Source: Vibrio syngnathi (lineage in GTDB: Bacteria > Pseudomonadota > Gammaproteobacteria > Enterobacterales > Vibrionaceae). Taken from it: a DNA stretch of 64,000 nt. Under the pieces are notes generated by a model. It made no database searches. It was not told the DNA's origin and saw nothing but the letters and a program-made list of their open reading frames with translations. This document shows positions 54,527 through 64,000 of this stretch, in pieces. Positions within the stretch are counted from its first letter, which is position 1, and every line of letters starts with the position of its first letter. A program made the translations under genes and the position numbers. The stretch spans positions 2,480,001 through 2,544,000 of the forward strand of contig NZ_CP017916.1 of NCBI RefSeq assembly GCF_002119525.1, given 5' to 3'.

Positions 54527-57500
54527 TATAGAAGCCCCATCTGTCCAGTTTCATTGTCATTCAATTGTGCTGAACGTCTGTCTATCACTTTACCGTCAAT
54601 CAATTGATCCATTTCATCGAGCAGAGCCAATGTAGGTTTAGCCGAGAAAACACCTTGTTGAGATTGGCCGTCCATTCCTCTTAAGAACAAGTAATAAACC
54701 CCACCAAAATGTTGTTCATAACTGTAATCCGCAACGCGGCTGCGTAAGAAGCGATGTAAGGCCAACGCATAGATTTGATATTGCAGATCGTATCGGTGGT
54801 CTGCCATCGCCGATTTCAATGCTTCACCATGGTAGACGGCAACGTCATCACCTAGATGGTTCGATTTCCAGTCGAGCACATAGTATTTACCTTGATGCTC
54901 AAACACTAAATCGATAAAGCCTTTCAACATGCCTTGCACGGTTTGAAAGCCAAGGTCACCGGCTTTTGCTGATAGCGGATCGTGATATTGAATGGTTTGA
55001 TTCAATTCAGATGCGGCGAGCACTTCGATCGGCAACAAGAATTCCATCTCAACCAATCGTTGCGTTGAGTCTTTCTCGCTCAGCTTTAAGTTCTTTCCAT
55101 CTAAAGCCGTGTTCAGCACCGTATCAACCAGTTGTTGAAGCACTGGTAACCACTCTAGTTCGTATTGCTCCGACTCTAATAAGTGAGTGATTACTTGCGT
55201 GTTATGTTCGCTGGTTGCTGGCTCGGTAAATTCAACATCCTCAAACAAGGTGTGTAAGAAAGTACCAGGGCGAGCACCGCGAGGGAACGTGAATATAGAA
55301 CGTTCAGGCTCAATCAGTTCTGACTCATCGTGCTCATCGGCAGAGTCAATATCGAAGCCAGACACCTCAATGGTCGCATCATGGCTCGCACCGTGACTGC
55401 CTTGCTTTACAAGCCCCGAGTAACTGGTAATACGCCAAGCTCGGTCAATTGAAGCTTTAAGTTCATTGGCCTGCAAGTCGTCACTCACTTGTTCTGTTTG
55501 CACAAAGACTTGTTCGTGAGCAGTCGGCGTTTCAGACAGCAGCACGCTTGGATTCTTACCCTCAATTGCTGACAGAGCTTGATGTAACTCGGCGATGCCT
55601 TGCTCTTGTCCGTTTTGAATCAAGTAGCCCATAGCACTCAAGTGAACGCCAGTTGGTTCTTTGGTTGAACGCCCTTTACGCAGCGGTGCCATGCCAATGA
55701 AACATCCATAAACAGCACGAGTCAGCGCCACGTAAATCAAACGTAGGTCTTCTGCTAATCGCTCTTTGTCGGCTTGTGCTAAGGCACTGTCGCTACCAGT
55801 AATATCAAGTACTGTGGTATCTGAATCGTGATCGTAGAACTTACCTTCACTCGCTTCACGGTAACTCGCGACAAACGGCAAGAATACTAAATCATATTCC
55901 AGACCTTTCGACTTATGAATCGTAACGATTTGAACCAAGTTTCTTTCTGATTCAAGGCGTTGGATGTCATCATCGCTTCCACCTAAACCATTTTGCGCAT
56001 CTGATATCGCTTCTGCTAGCCAACGTAACAAGCCATAGTCGCTGTCGAGCTCCTGCCTAGCTTGTTGCAACAGTTCGCCAATGTGCATCAAATCAGTGAG
56101 TGAGCGCTCACCATTTTCTTCTTCTAGTAAGCGTTCCGCGAGGTGCCTTTTACTGATCACGCTGCGAAGCATTGGTAATACGCCACGTTGCAGCCACAAC
56201 TTACGATATTCTCGGAATTCGTTAACGACATTTTCCCAAACCACTTCATCGTTGTTGAGTTCATCCAATGATGCGGCATCCAAAGCAAACAACTCTGACG
56301 CTAAACTCGCACGCAATGCACGGTCATTTTCAGGCGTCAGCACCGCTTGCAGTAGGCGTTGAATGTCTTGTGCGACCAAGCTGGTGAACACGCTATCTCG
56401 GTTAGACAAATACACGCTCGCAATGCCTTGTTCCGACAACGCATTTTTAATTAGGCGACCTTCACTACCGGTTCGAACCAAGACAGCAATATCACCGGCA
56501 TTCACGGCATGTTGTTTTTTACCGTTATCAAAATAGGCTTGCTGGTTTTGAGAAGCGGTCAGAATGGTTTGAATTTGACTCGCCGTCGCCTCAGCCATTG
56601 CCTTGTGATATTCGCCTTTCGGTAAGGGCTTATCTTCAGCATCTTGCAGCCAAAAGGTGAGTGCGTGCTGAGTTTCTCCGTTCATCACCCATTGGCGTTT
56701 ATCGGCCGATGGACTGGCAGCAACGGGTAAGAATGGAATGTCTTGGTCGTAGATAAACGGGCTGTCCGAATTCATAAACACTTGGTTTACCGCGCTGACC
56801 ATATCCGCACTCGAACGCCAGTTAGTGCCTAACGTATAGTGAGCACTAACTTGGTTTCTTGCCTTAATGTAGGTAAAGATATCCGCGCCACGGAAGCCAT
56901 AGATAGCCTGCTTCGGGTCACCGATCATAAACAAGCCGCACTGCGGATTATCGAGATAGATTCGGCTAAAAATACTGTATTGCAGCGGATCGGTATCTTG
57001 GAATTCATCGATCATCGCCACCGGGTAAAGCGTGCGAATCCTTTCCACCAGCAATGATTGCTCATCCACATCAATCGACGCTGATAACTGAGTCAACAAA
57101 TCATCAAACGATAACCACTGTTTCTGCTGTTTTGCCTTAGCTAACATGGTTCGACAATGAGTAATCGCATGTGCCAACAAAGGGGCTTTCAGGTCTGCAG
57201 GAGAACTTAAGAAGTCCTCAATCGCTTCGAAAACGGCGTGCTGAGGTGCCGTGCCTTTCGGTGTTTTTTCAATTAACGTGGCTTGTGAGAACTTCTCCAA
57301 TTTATCTGGGAACTGGTAATCATTGGTGTCGCTCTGCGCCCATGCTGTTACCGCTTCTAACCAAGTAGGCAAAGACTTCTTAGTGTAGCTGCGCTTGTTC
57401 ACATCTGAACCTGAAATCAAAGCCAAAAAGTCCGCTTCAGATTCACACCACAACGCCTTAAGTTGCTTCACTTTATCTAGGTTTTGATTGTGCAGAGTTT

Positions 57501-58200
57501 GCAAGTCACCCGACATTGCTTCCACAGTTAGCTTTAGTGGAGAGCCCGTCAGGTAGCGATTTACGTCAGCCAATAACGAAGCGGGAGAGCCCCAAATATT
57601 TCGCACTTCACCCGCCAGTTGAATTGGCAGCGGGTAAAACTGCTTACGCCAATAGTCAGCTACCACTTGCGCTTTAAGGTGACTTTCATCGGTCACAAAT
57701 TCATTATCAAAACGGCTTCCAGACTCAAAGGCATTTTGAGTCAGCATACGCTGACAGAAGCCGTGAATGGTGTATACCGCCGCCTCATCCATTTGTCTTT
57801 CAGCATTGAGCAGAGTTTTCGCCGCACCAGCATGATCATCGATAGCTTGTAACAAAGGGGAAATCACTGGATCGTCACTTTGCCCGCGAGCAAACGCGAT
57901 ACGTGCATCATGGATTCGCGCACGGATACGATCGCGTAGCTCTGCCGTTGCGGCTTCAGTAAAGGTCACCACCAATATTTGGTCTACGGTTAGCTCCTCA
58001 TGGTGTCGAGTAGCTTCCGTCAGATCGCCTTGCGGCGCAGCAGTTCCGTGCCCGAGCAGTAAGCGTAAATACAAGCCAGCAATAGTAAATGTTTTACCCG
58101 TACCCGCTGATGCTTCAATTAAACGCGCGCCATGAAGTGGAAACGTCATGGTATCAAGTGTTTGTGGAACGATTACCTGAGCACTGCTTGTGGTCGTCAT
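54526..58200 (-). CDS. recB: Exodeoxyribonuclease V beta subunit
   Basis: A 1224-residue 3'-5' helicase and nuclease. Helicase motif I is LIEASAGTGKTFTIAGLYLRL near residue 28, motif II MIDEFQDTDPLQY, motif VI YVALTRAVYGCF. The C-terminal nuclease carries GMLKGFIDLVFEH and YVLDWKSNHLGDD, with the metal-binding Asp and the Lys of the PD-(D/E)XK site. Its start has AAGGCAGTAAGG before the ATG. It follows recC after a 410-base gap, where ptrA lies in E. coli. Confidence 0.97.
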   Translation of the reverse strand: MTTTSSAQVIVPQTLDTMTFPLHGARLIEASAGTGKTFTIAGLYLRLLLGHGTAAPQGDLTEATRHHEELTVDQILVVTFTEAATAELRDRIRARIHDARIAFARGQSDDPVISPLLQAIDDHAGAAKTLLNAERQMDEAAVYTIHGFCQRMLTQNAFESGSRFDNEFVTDESHLKAQVVADYWRKQFYPLPIQLAGEVRNIWGSPASLLADVNRYLTGSPLKLTVEAMSGDLQTLHNQNLDKVKQLKALWCESEADFLALISGSDVNKRSYTKKSLPTWLEAVTAWAQSDTNDYQFPDKLEKFSQATLIEKTPKGTAPQHAVFEAIEDFLSSPADLKAPLLAHAITHCRTMLAKAKQQKQWLSFDDLLTQLSASIDVDEQSLLVERIRTLYPVAMIDEFQDTDPLQYSIFSRIYLDNPQCGLFMIGDPKQAIYGFRGADIFTYIKARNQVSAHYTLGTNWRSSADMVSAVNQVFMNSDSPFIYDQDIPFLPVAASPSADKRQWVMNGETQHALTFWLQDAEDKPLPKGEYHKAMAEATASQIQTILTASQNQQAYFDNGKKQHAVNAGDIAVLVRTGSEGRLIKNALSEQGIASVYLSNRDSVFTSLVAQDIQRLLQAVLTPENDRALRASLASELFALDAASLDELNNDEVVWENVVNEFREYRKLWLQRGVLPMLRSVISKRHLAERLLEEENGERSLTDLMHIGELLQQARQELDSDYGLLRWLAEAISDAQNGLGGSDDDIQRLESERNLVQIVTIHKSKGLEYDLVFLPFVASYREASEGKFYDHDSDTTVLDITGSDSALAQADKERLAEDLRLIYVALTRAVYGCFIGMAPLRKGRSTKEPTGVHLSAMGYLIQNGQEQGIAELHQALSAIEGKNPSVLLSETPTAHEQVFVQTEQVSDDLQANELKASIDRAWRITSYSGLVKQGSHGASHDATIEVSGFDIDSADEHDESELIEPERSIFTFPRGARPGTFLHTLFEDVEFTEPATSEHNTQVITHLLESEQYELEWLPVLQQLVDTVLNTALDGKNLKLSEKDSTQRLVEMEFLLPIEVLAASELNQTIQYHDPLSAKAGDLGFQTVQGMLKGFIDLVFEHQGKYYVLDWKSNHLGDDVAVYHGEALKSAMADHRYDLQYQIYALALHRFLRSRVADYSYEQHFGGVYYLFLRGMDGQSQQGVFSAKPTLALLDEMDQLIDGKVIDRRSAQLNDNETGQMGLL

Positions 58201-58442
58201 GCCTTACTGCCTTCTTATAAATTAGTCTGTTACAAATGTGACCTAGCGTAGAAAACGTCATTCAATTTACGTCCTACGCCAATTTGTTAATAGTTAGTGC
58301 GATCTCTCTCACGGATCAATTCAGATCGCCTCGCTACTATGCGCCCACGAGTTCAGGAGCGCGTACGAGTTTTGTACTTTACGGCGTTACTTTGAACCAC
58401 AGAATAATGGTCCCTCTGACCTGTGGCCGTACAGCGAACGCC
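58201..58442 (-). other. Non-coding part of the recC-recB gap
   Basis: No convincing ORF. GC-richer than most intergenic DNA here, with several short inverted repeats, for example GCGAT at 58300-58304 with ATCGC at 58325-58329. No sign of a ptrA remnant that I can recognise. Confidence 0.4.
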
Positions 58443-58610
58443 CTACACTAATAATGATTTACTGGCGGCCACTTTATTTCCTGTACCTTGCTTTTCTTCA
58501 CCTTGATTCCCTTCATCTTGAAAGCAGGCATCCCAAATGTTTACCAGCCACTCTCTTTCGTTTTTCATTAATTCAGCGATCCCGCTATTGATCTTGTCGA
58601 TCACAGCCAC
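58443..58610 (-). CDS. Short ORF in frame directly after the recC stop, 55 codons
   Basis: The first codon after the recC TAG is GTG, and the frame runs on for 55 codons to a TAG at 58443. The product (VAVIDKINSGIAELMKNERE, then a WLVNIWDACF segment and a charged, Gln/Gly/Lys-rich end) has plausible protein composition. The recC end supplies a CAGGAG just before the stop. It could be a small coupled gene starting at GTG 58610 or 58604 or at ATG 58568, the decayed end of a formerly longer RecC, or chance. Confidence 0.35.
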   Translation of the reverse strand: MAVIDKINSGIAELMKNEREWLVNIWDACFQDEGNQGEEKQGTGNKVAASKSLLV

Positions 58611-61600
58611 CTACTCCTGATCTTCCAGATCGGCAGCAGCCAACCTTGCCGCCTGTAACACAAGCGTTGAATACATCCGTGACTCAGCAGCCAGTTCATC
58701 ATCCCACTTAGACCAAATTCGAGAGATGTAAGTATCTCTGCCCTCGCCCGTAAAGGCGAAGCTGTCATTAAAGGTATCAGCCATTTTCTTAAGTGACTTT
58801 TCTTCGTCATCGACCCATTTACCACGACTAAAGCCCGCTTCAACACCAGCTAACGCCGTTTTCGGGAAGTAAGGTAATGGCGCTGTCATACCTTGATAAA
58901 ACAGTCGCACTAACTCAGCCAGTAAACTCTTCGCCTGCTGTGCATCACCAATAGGCTGTAGCGTTTGGTGAACCACGCCCTCTTTTCTGTCGTAGCCAAT
59001 AATATGGGTCGTCTTTCCGCGTCCCATCACTGCACAACATAGGTGATCAATCCACGCTGCCAAATAATCTTGAGAGCGTATTTTACCGCTACGGAAACGC
59101 ACTAGACCCGATTGATAGTTTTGAGTTAACCAACCCATCAAACGAACAGGTTTGCCTTCGCCTAACACATCAAATTCGATATTCACTTCGAGATCTTGTT
59201 GCGGTGATCCGCTCACAAATCGAATCTCTTTGGCTAAGTCTTCCGCTTGAACACGGTTGGTTTCAAATTCGATATCACCAAAGGCGCCAACCGGTAATCT
59301 GCCCTGTGCTTTTTGCTCAGAGACAAACAATCGAACGGCTTCGTCTGCGCCTTCAGGGTGGTCCAGTAACACTTGCAACAAAGCATCCTTAAGTTGGAAA
59401 CTCTCTAAACCATTAAGTACAAATGGCTCATCGTCTTCCATCACAGGAAGTGGCGGCTCAAACACCACTTTTAGACGGCGATTAAAGAAGTACTGCACTG
59501 GCAAACGCCAAAAACGCTGTAACTCAACCAAATCGAGTTCTAACGGGTACGACGCACCCAACAAATAGTCATCTAAGGCGCGATTAAATTCACCACTGCG
59601 TTCACCGGAACGGTTAGCCGCTGGAAGCCACTCTTTGGCGTAACTCAGCACATGGCTCGCATCACCTTGAGAAAACGCAGCAGGGCTGAACGGTGTCATG
59701 GTGTGTTCAAAGCTGATCGCTTGAGTCAGGTTGATGCCTGAATCATCACTTGGTAAGGCTTGGTCGTCACTCAAACAGTAATTCTGCTGGCAGTACTCTA
59801 TCAACTCTGAAACGAGCACTGATGGCACTCGCTCGGTATTATCTTGAATTGAACGGCCGACATAGCTGATGTATAAACACTCTTGCGCCGACAACATCGC
59901 CTCTAAAAATAGATAGCGGTCATCATCACGACGAGAACGGTCACCCGGACGAGTGCGCCCTTTCATCAAATCAAAACCTTCTGGCGGCATTGAGCGAGGG
60001 TAAACACCATCATTCATGCCTAACAAACAGACGGTTTTGAACGGAATAGAACGCATCGGCATCAAGGTACAAAAGTTAACTTGGCCAGCTAAGAAACGCT
60101 GGCTAATACGCGCGCCAGATAACTTATTATTGAGATACTGGTAGATAATGCTTGGCGACAGTTCTTGTTCGTACAAGGCATCATCAAGCTGTTCGTTCAG
60201 TTGCGAAAGTGCATCGCGAATCGATTTGAGCACCACCTCGCCTTCTAGCTCCACTGCAAAGAAATCATCAATCATTTGCAGCAAGGTTTCACGCCACATA
60301 TCGATAGATTGGGTTTCAGTTAAGCGTTGACGGTAATGGGCGATACGATCGATAAAGTGCGCTAACTTGCCAGCAAGTTCGGCGTTAATACCCTGAACTT
60401 CGTTATAAGCGGCAATCGGAGAGTGTTCAGTTTCAAATAAACCCGCAGAATCCGACATCGCATATCCTAAGAGCATGCGCTGAATACCGAATAACCAAGT
60501 ATTTTGCTCGGTCGCAGGTAGATCAAATTCTGTTGCCGTTGAAGCATCGACACCCCAACGGATACCCGCTTCTTCAACCCATTGCTTGGCTTGCTCGAAT
60601 TGAAACTCGTCAATACCAAAGCGCGCCATCATCGCTGGGATTTCTAATAGCTCTAGCAATTCAGAGGCTAAACAGCGCGTGTTCGGTAGCGCGACCAACT
60701 GCATGAAGGCGGTCAGAATTGGGCTTTCTTGGTCAGCCGTTCTATCAGAGATAGAGTAAGGGATATAACGCTCACCCGGAGCATTACCAAATACCGCCTG
60801 AATCGCTGGGCTATAGGCATTGATGTCAGACACCATCACAATGATATCGCGTGGTTTCAGGGTCGGGTCAGCATCAAACATAGCCAACAACTGATCATGA
60901 AGGACTTCAACCTCGCGCATTGGGCTGTGACACGCATGTACGGTCAGAGAGCGATCGCCAAGCTCAACCACCTGTTTATGGTTGCTGGAATCTAATATGT
61001 GGTCGTCTTGATGTTCTTCTAACTGGAGAATATCGGCTTGCAGTTGATGAAGCAGGTTATCCCTCTCAACATCAATAAAGAACTCATGCTCTTCGCTGTC
61101 TGATTGGGATAGTAAAAACAGGTTATCTCTGCCCAGCTTACCCATAGACGCAAGTAAACTATTACCCACGGCTTGGCTGGTATGCAATTCGTCTTCAACG
61201 TTGGCTTCAATGCCATCTTTCAATGGTGATACTTCGCCTTCTAGTTGAGGTAAACCATCAACCAACGCAAACTGCTTGCGACGCTGCGCTTCAACTCTTG
61301 CCAAATATTTACGGTCGCGAATATCGCCCCAGTAATGCTGGCAAGGGTTGGTAAACATCAAGTGCACATCAATCTGCTCGCCAAGTGCTTTCAACGCATC
61401 CATGTAACGAGGAGGCAGCGAAGAGATACCAAACACAAACAGACGCTTAGGTAAGTGTTGTAGCTGACCTTGTTGATTGGCTAACGCTTCAATAAAGTCG
61501 TGATACAAGTTACCACGGTGATACTTCGATTGGCCTTGAGACAGGGTTTGCTCATAGAGTGTCTTCCACAAAATTGGCTGCCAAGGATGTTCTTGTTGCC

Positions 61601-62087
61601 CCTCATCATCAATTAACTCGGCAACGGGCTCTCCCGCTTCCCACATCGCCATCCACTCCGGTCGATACACCAAGTATCCATCGAAGATATCGGCAATTTT
61701 CTCTGCCAATTGGTACAACTTCGAATCATCTTCGTCGTTTTCAAGGTAGCGTTGTAGAGGTAAAAAATCAGGGTGGTCAAGCTTAGCGGGTAGCAAACTC
61801 ATCAGCTTCCACGTCATCGCTTCTTTGTTAAAAGCACTGCGTTTAGGTACATCAGGAAGCACTTGGGTAAACATATCCCAAATGAAGGTTGCTGGAAGAG
61901 GAAAGTCTATATTTGCTGCTACACCAAACTCTTTGGCGAGTTCCATCTTAAGCCATTGAGACATACCTGGGCTCTGAACCAAGATCTGCTCTTTTTCGAA
62001 AGGATTGGCTAAAGGGTCACTTTTGATTAAGTGAACGAGAAGGATTTTTAAAGTATCGACTTTATTGGAATGGTAAACAGTAAACAA
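58611..62087 (-). CDS. recC: Exodeoxyribonuclease V gamma subunit
   Basis: A 1158-residue protein, similar to E. coli RecC (1122), that splits the DNA strands in RecBCD and recognises Chi. The N-terminal half is a dead helicase fold (start MFTVYHSNKVDTLKILLVHL, with LVQSPGMSQWLKMELAKEFG); Walker motifs are degenerate as usual. The region KTVCLLGMNDGVYPRSMPPE and RPGDRSRRDDDRYLFLEAML is highly conserved. It is the first gene of recC-recB-recD; the ATG at 62087 is preceded by a short non-coding region. Confidence 0.96.
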   Translation of the reverse strand: MFTVYHSNKVDTLKILLVHLIKSDPLANPFEKEQILVQSPGMSQWLKMELAKEFGVAANIDFPLPATFIWDMFTQVLPDVPKRSAFNKEAMTWKLMSLLPAKLDHPDFLPLQRYLENDEDDSKLYQLAEKIADIFDGYLVYRPEWMAMWEAGEPVAELIDDEGQQEHPWQPILWKTLYEQTLSQGQSKYHRGNLYHDFIEALANQQGQLQHLPKRLFVFGISSLPPRYMDALKALGEQIDVHLMFTNPCQHYWGDIRDRKYLARVEAQRRKQFALVDGLPQLEGEVSPLKDGIEANVEDELHTSQAVGNSLLASMGKLGRDNLFLLSQSDSEEHEFFIDVERDNLLHQLQADILQLEEHQDDHILDSSNHKQVVELGDRSLTVHACHSPMREVEVLHDQLLAMFDADPTLKPRDIIVMVSDINAYSPAIQAVFGNAPGERYIPYSISDRTADQESPILTAFMQLVALPNTRCLASELLELLEIPAMMARFGIDEFQFEQAKQWVEEAGIRWGVDASTATEFDLPATEQNTWLFGIQRMLLGYAMSDSAGLFETEHSPIAAYNEVQGINAELAGKLAHFIDRIAHYRQRLTETQSIDMWRETLLQMIDDFFAVELEGEVVLKSIRDALSQLNEQLDDALYEQELSPSIIYQYLNNKLSGARISQRFLAGQVNFCTLMPMRSIPFKTVCLLGMNDGVYPRSMPPEGFDLMKGRTRPGDRSRRDDDRYLFLEAMLSAQECLYISYVGRSIQDNTERVPSVLVSELIEYCQQNYCLSDDQALPSDDSGINLTQAISFEHTMTPFSPAAFSQGDASHVLSYAKEWLPAANRSGERSGEFNRALDDYLLGASYPLELDLVELQRFWRLPVQYFFNRRLKVVFEPPLPVMEDDEPFVLNGLESFQLKDALLQVLLDHPEGADEAVRLFVSEQKAQGRLPVGAFGDIEFETNRVQAEDLAKEIRFVSGSPQQDLEVNIEFDVLGEGKPVRLMGWLTQNYQSGLVRFRSGKIRSQDYLAAWIDHLCCAVMGRGKTTHIIGYDRKEGVVHQTLQPIGDAQQAKSLLAELVRLFYQGMTAPLPYFPKTALAGVEAGFSRGKWVDDEEKSLKKMADTFNDSFAFTGEGRDTYISRIWSKWDDELAAESRMYSTLVLQAARLAAADLEDQE

Positions 62088-62214
62088 AGTGCACTCACGC
62101 TAATCTTGCCACAATATAAAGCCAGATTAGCATAAGTGCCGAGTTTGGATTAGGAATATAAGCTTATGAAATACTGAAAACTTAAGGTCCGTTTATCTTT
62201 TGAACTATTGCTTC

Positions 62215-63210
62215 TTACAATCTACTGCCTACCGCGCTTAGAACACGGTGAGGTTTGTAATTCATGTAATAACGAATCGCCACATAACCCACTACAAACG
62301 TTGCCACAATCAATTCTAGATACGCTAGGTTGAAGACTTGATCCACATAGTGAGTTTCCACACCAACGGTTTGCATCCAAGCCGCCAATTTGAATAACGC
62401 CGTTGCACCAATCACGATTGGGAAGGTAAACGCCGCATAGCCAGGGCTGAATGGCAGACGAAGTAGTTTGAAAAACGCGATGTAGATAATAAACGTCATC
62501 AACACTGCAATGCCAAAGAGTAACCCAATGATCACTGGCGAAGGATTTGCCGTCACCGTGAGGTAGCCAGCTAAAGATAGACTTGCTGGTGCCGCCATAA
62601 TAGCAATGGTTGGTTTTGCTGCGTCAGGCACTTCATGAGAGAAGATCAAACGGTAAATCATGAGCGGTAGCATTATGGCATAAACCAATAAGCCAAAGAC
62701 TAAAGTCGCGTGAGCAACGGGTTCTAAGATCGGATTACCGGAAAAAGAAACGTCTGCCACGATAATACCGATTGGTGGCACAAACCAACTTGGCACCATG
62801 TGGTGAATCTCAAAGTTTTTAGCTCTGTGGTATAAGAAGCTCACCAAGAACACGACATGTAACGCTACCGAAGCGAGCCACACAGCTTCTTGTAAGAATT
62901 GAGATATTGGAGCCAATGAAGCAGACACCACCATACACCCCATCGCGAATGTGGGTACAACACTACCCACAACAGGATGTGCAAGGTCTTCACGTAATAA
63001 GTGGCCGTGAATCAAAAATTTTACGGCTAAAACAAGAAGTAATACCGCCGCAATGCCAGCACTGATCCACTGCACCAAACCCGGTGTGTGCAAAATACCT
63101 TGTGCGACTAAAACACCATCCCAACACCAGCCTAAACTTGCAATTGCGAGTGCTAACCCTGCCATGGGAGTTGGAGCTCCTGTTAATCTATATTTAATAC
63201 GTTGAATCAT
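62215..63210 (-). CDS. TDT-family transporter (tellurite-resistance/dicarboxylate type)
   Basis: A 331-residue inner-membrane protein with about ten segments. The start TGAPTPMAGLALAIASLGWCW and the later FVPPIGIIVADV fit the TDT family, whose members include TehA, plant SLAC1 and sulfite or malate exporters. The substrate is unknown; the length is that of TehA (330). It is divergent from a LysR-type regulator gene, which is likely to control it. Confidence 0.87.
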   Translation of the reverse strand: MIQRIKYRLTGAPTPMAGLALAIASLGWCWDGVLVAQGILHTPGLVQWISAGIAAVLLLVLAVKFLIHGHLLREDLAHPVVGSVVPTFAMGCMVVSASLAPISQFLQEAVWLASVALHVVFLVSFLYHRAKNFEIHHMVPSWFVPPIGIIVADVSFSGNPILEPVAHATLVFGLLVYAIMLPLMIYRLIFSHEVPDAAKPTIAIMAAPASLSLAGYLTVTANPSPVIIGLLFGIAVLMTFIIYIAFFKLLRLPFSPGYAAFTFPIVIGATALFKLAAWMQTVGVETHYVDQVFNLAYLELIVATFVVGYVAIRYYMNYKPHRVLSAVGSRL

Positions 63211-63372
63211 GTCAGCCTCTCTTAAACCTAATTCACTAAACTTGTGAACTCATCAGCTTGTTGAAGCCATAATACGCTTGCGCTTCGTTAAACAATATCC
63301 AATTATATATAACAAGCGTTCATCAACACTGAACGAGACCTTTTCCACCAGCAGCGTAAAACTAGGAACCTG

Positions 63373-64000
63373 ATGGCTAATATTTCAATCAAACAACTCA
63401 AAGTGTTTGTCACCATCACCCAACATTCGACGCTTACCGCCGCATCGGAAGCACTGTTTTTATCTAAGGCTGCTGTCAGCATGGCACTAGGCGAAATGGA
63501 AAAACAACTGGGTCACTCTCTATTTGACCGGGTTAATAACCGATTAATTCTCAATCAAGAGGGACAAAAGCTTCTTCCTTTGGCGGATGAGATATTACAT
63601 CGTGCTGCTGGTATTGGTGTTTTGTTCCGAGACGACCAGCCTTTAAGTGGCAATTTAAAGGTTGGCGCGAGTGACACGATTGGTAATCAGGTCGCACCGT
63701 TTATTCTATCTGGCTTTCGCGAACTAACTCAGCATCAAGATCAGAGCTTATTCATTTCAAACAGTGCGCTGATCTGCCAAAAGTTGGTGGATTATGAACT
63801 GGATATCGCGCTAATTGAAGGAAAAACACTCCATCCGGAGTTGATCTCTAGCCAGTTCAGTAGCGATGAAATGTGTATTATTGTTAGTAATCAACACCCT
63901 CTCAATTCAAAAGAAAAAGTGATTTTAAGCGATTTAGAAGATAGTCATTGGATTTTACGTGAGTCTGGTTCAGGCACTCGCGAGTTTTTCCTGCGTGCCG
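63373..64000 (+). CDS. LysR-family transcriptional regulator (3' end outside window)
   Basis: The frame is open from the ATG at 63373 to the right edge, 209 codons. The N-terminal winged helix-turn-helix is NISIKQLKVFVTITQHSTLT, then EALFLSKAAVSMALGEMEKQ. The effector domain starts near residue 90 with the LKVGASDTIGNQVAPF pattern. AGGAA precedes the start by about six bases. It is divergent from the TDT transporter gene, the usual arrangement of a LysR regulator and its target. The full length cannot be seen. Confidence 0.88.
   Translation, partial: MANISIKQLKVFVTITQHSTLTAASEALFLSKAAVSMALGEMEKQLGHSLFDRVNNRLILNQEGQKLLPLADEILHRAAGIGVLFRDDQPLSGNLKVGASDTIGNQVAPFILSGFRELTQHQDQSLFISNSALICQKLVDYELDIALIEGKTLHPELISSQFSSDEMCIIVSNQHPLNSKEKVILSDLEDSHWILRESGSGTREFFLRA

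Noticed and set aside
58201-58442. Possible integron attC or IS remnant in the recC-recB gap
   Set aside because: I found no pair of matching integrase core sites and no terminal repeats; left as unassigned DNA.

Overview
The window is a 64 kb piece of chromosome from a marine gammaproteobacterium, almost certainly a Vibrio and plausibly of the Splendidus clade. The evidence is the complete six-subunit Na+-translocating NADH:quinone reductase operon with apbE and nqrM, an OmpK/Tsx-type porin, a DUF2850 protein of a family I associate with Vibrio, recC-recB-recD without ptrA, and codon use and low GC content consistent with that genus. It is mostly conserved core chromosome. I see no rRNA, tRNA, CRISPR array, prophage, integron cassette array or defence island.

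Layout. 1-1740: end of a DUF533 (YebE-like) gene that starts outside the window, yaeP (UPF0253), a DUF4250 gene and a small lipoprotein. 1767-2877: an IS630-family insertion sequence whose transposase is split by a +1 frameshift at an A7 run. 2946-5237: glyA (minus strand) with a structured 3' region and an excellent PurR operator, divergent from a YitT-type membrane protein. 5419-9818: trehalose island treR-treB-treC (minus strand) with two TreR operators. 9909-10865: mliC-like lysozyme inhibitor and gmhB. 11106-13689: methionine ABC importer metNIQ behind Met boxes. 13808-16111: DUF2310 gene and syd, divergent from queF. 16167-20109: a TPR membrane protein with a degenerate GGDEF-like end and a diguanylate cyclase. 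20397-22679: ppnN and xni. 22856-25884: an NSS transporter, a YggN-type protein and a GreA/B-type protein. 26030-30552: a second-type RecQ helicase, dinB with a consensus LexA box, and a REC-REC-GGDEF response regulator.

30686-37974: nqrABCDEF, apbE and nqrM, the machinery for the sodium pump and its covalent FMN. 38494-42722: bolA, rlmG, and the yajG-ppi-ampG operon. 43481-44296: ompK behind a CRP-like site. 44408-48285: a ketopantoate-reductase-like gene and the csdA/csdE/tcdA sulfur-transfer and ct6A-modification group, with a tandem palindromic repeat array between csdA and csdE. 48399-52202: mltA, a 160 bp MITE-like element, a DUF2850 gene, argA behind ARG-box-like sites, and a small unknown gene. 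52304-62087: recD, recB and recC, with a 410 bp gap between recC and recB. 62215-64000: a TDT-family transporter divergent from a LysR regulator cut by the right edge.

The window shows no obviously new large system. The items most worth a second look are the mobile and repeat sequences (IS630 frameshift, a MITE with matching ends, the double-hairpin repeats after csdA, the structured element after glyA), the in-frame short ORF directly after the recC stop, the overlapping alternative hairpins between the two c-di-GMP-type genes, and the 18-bp repeat at the start of the YggN-type gene. Starts were adjusted for several genes using ribosome binding sites and family knowledge; the entries say where.
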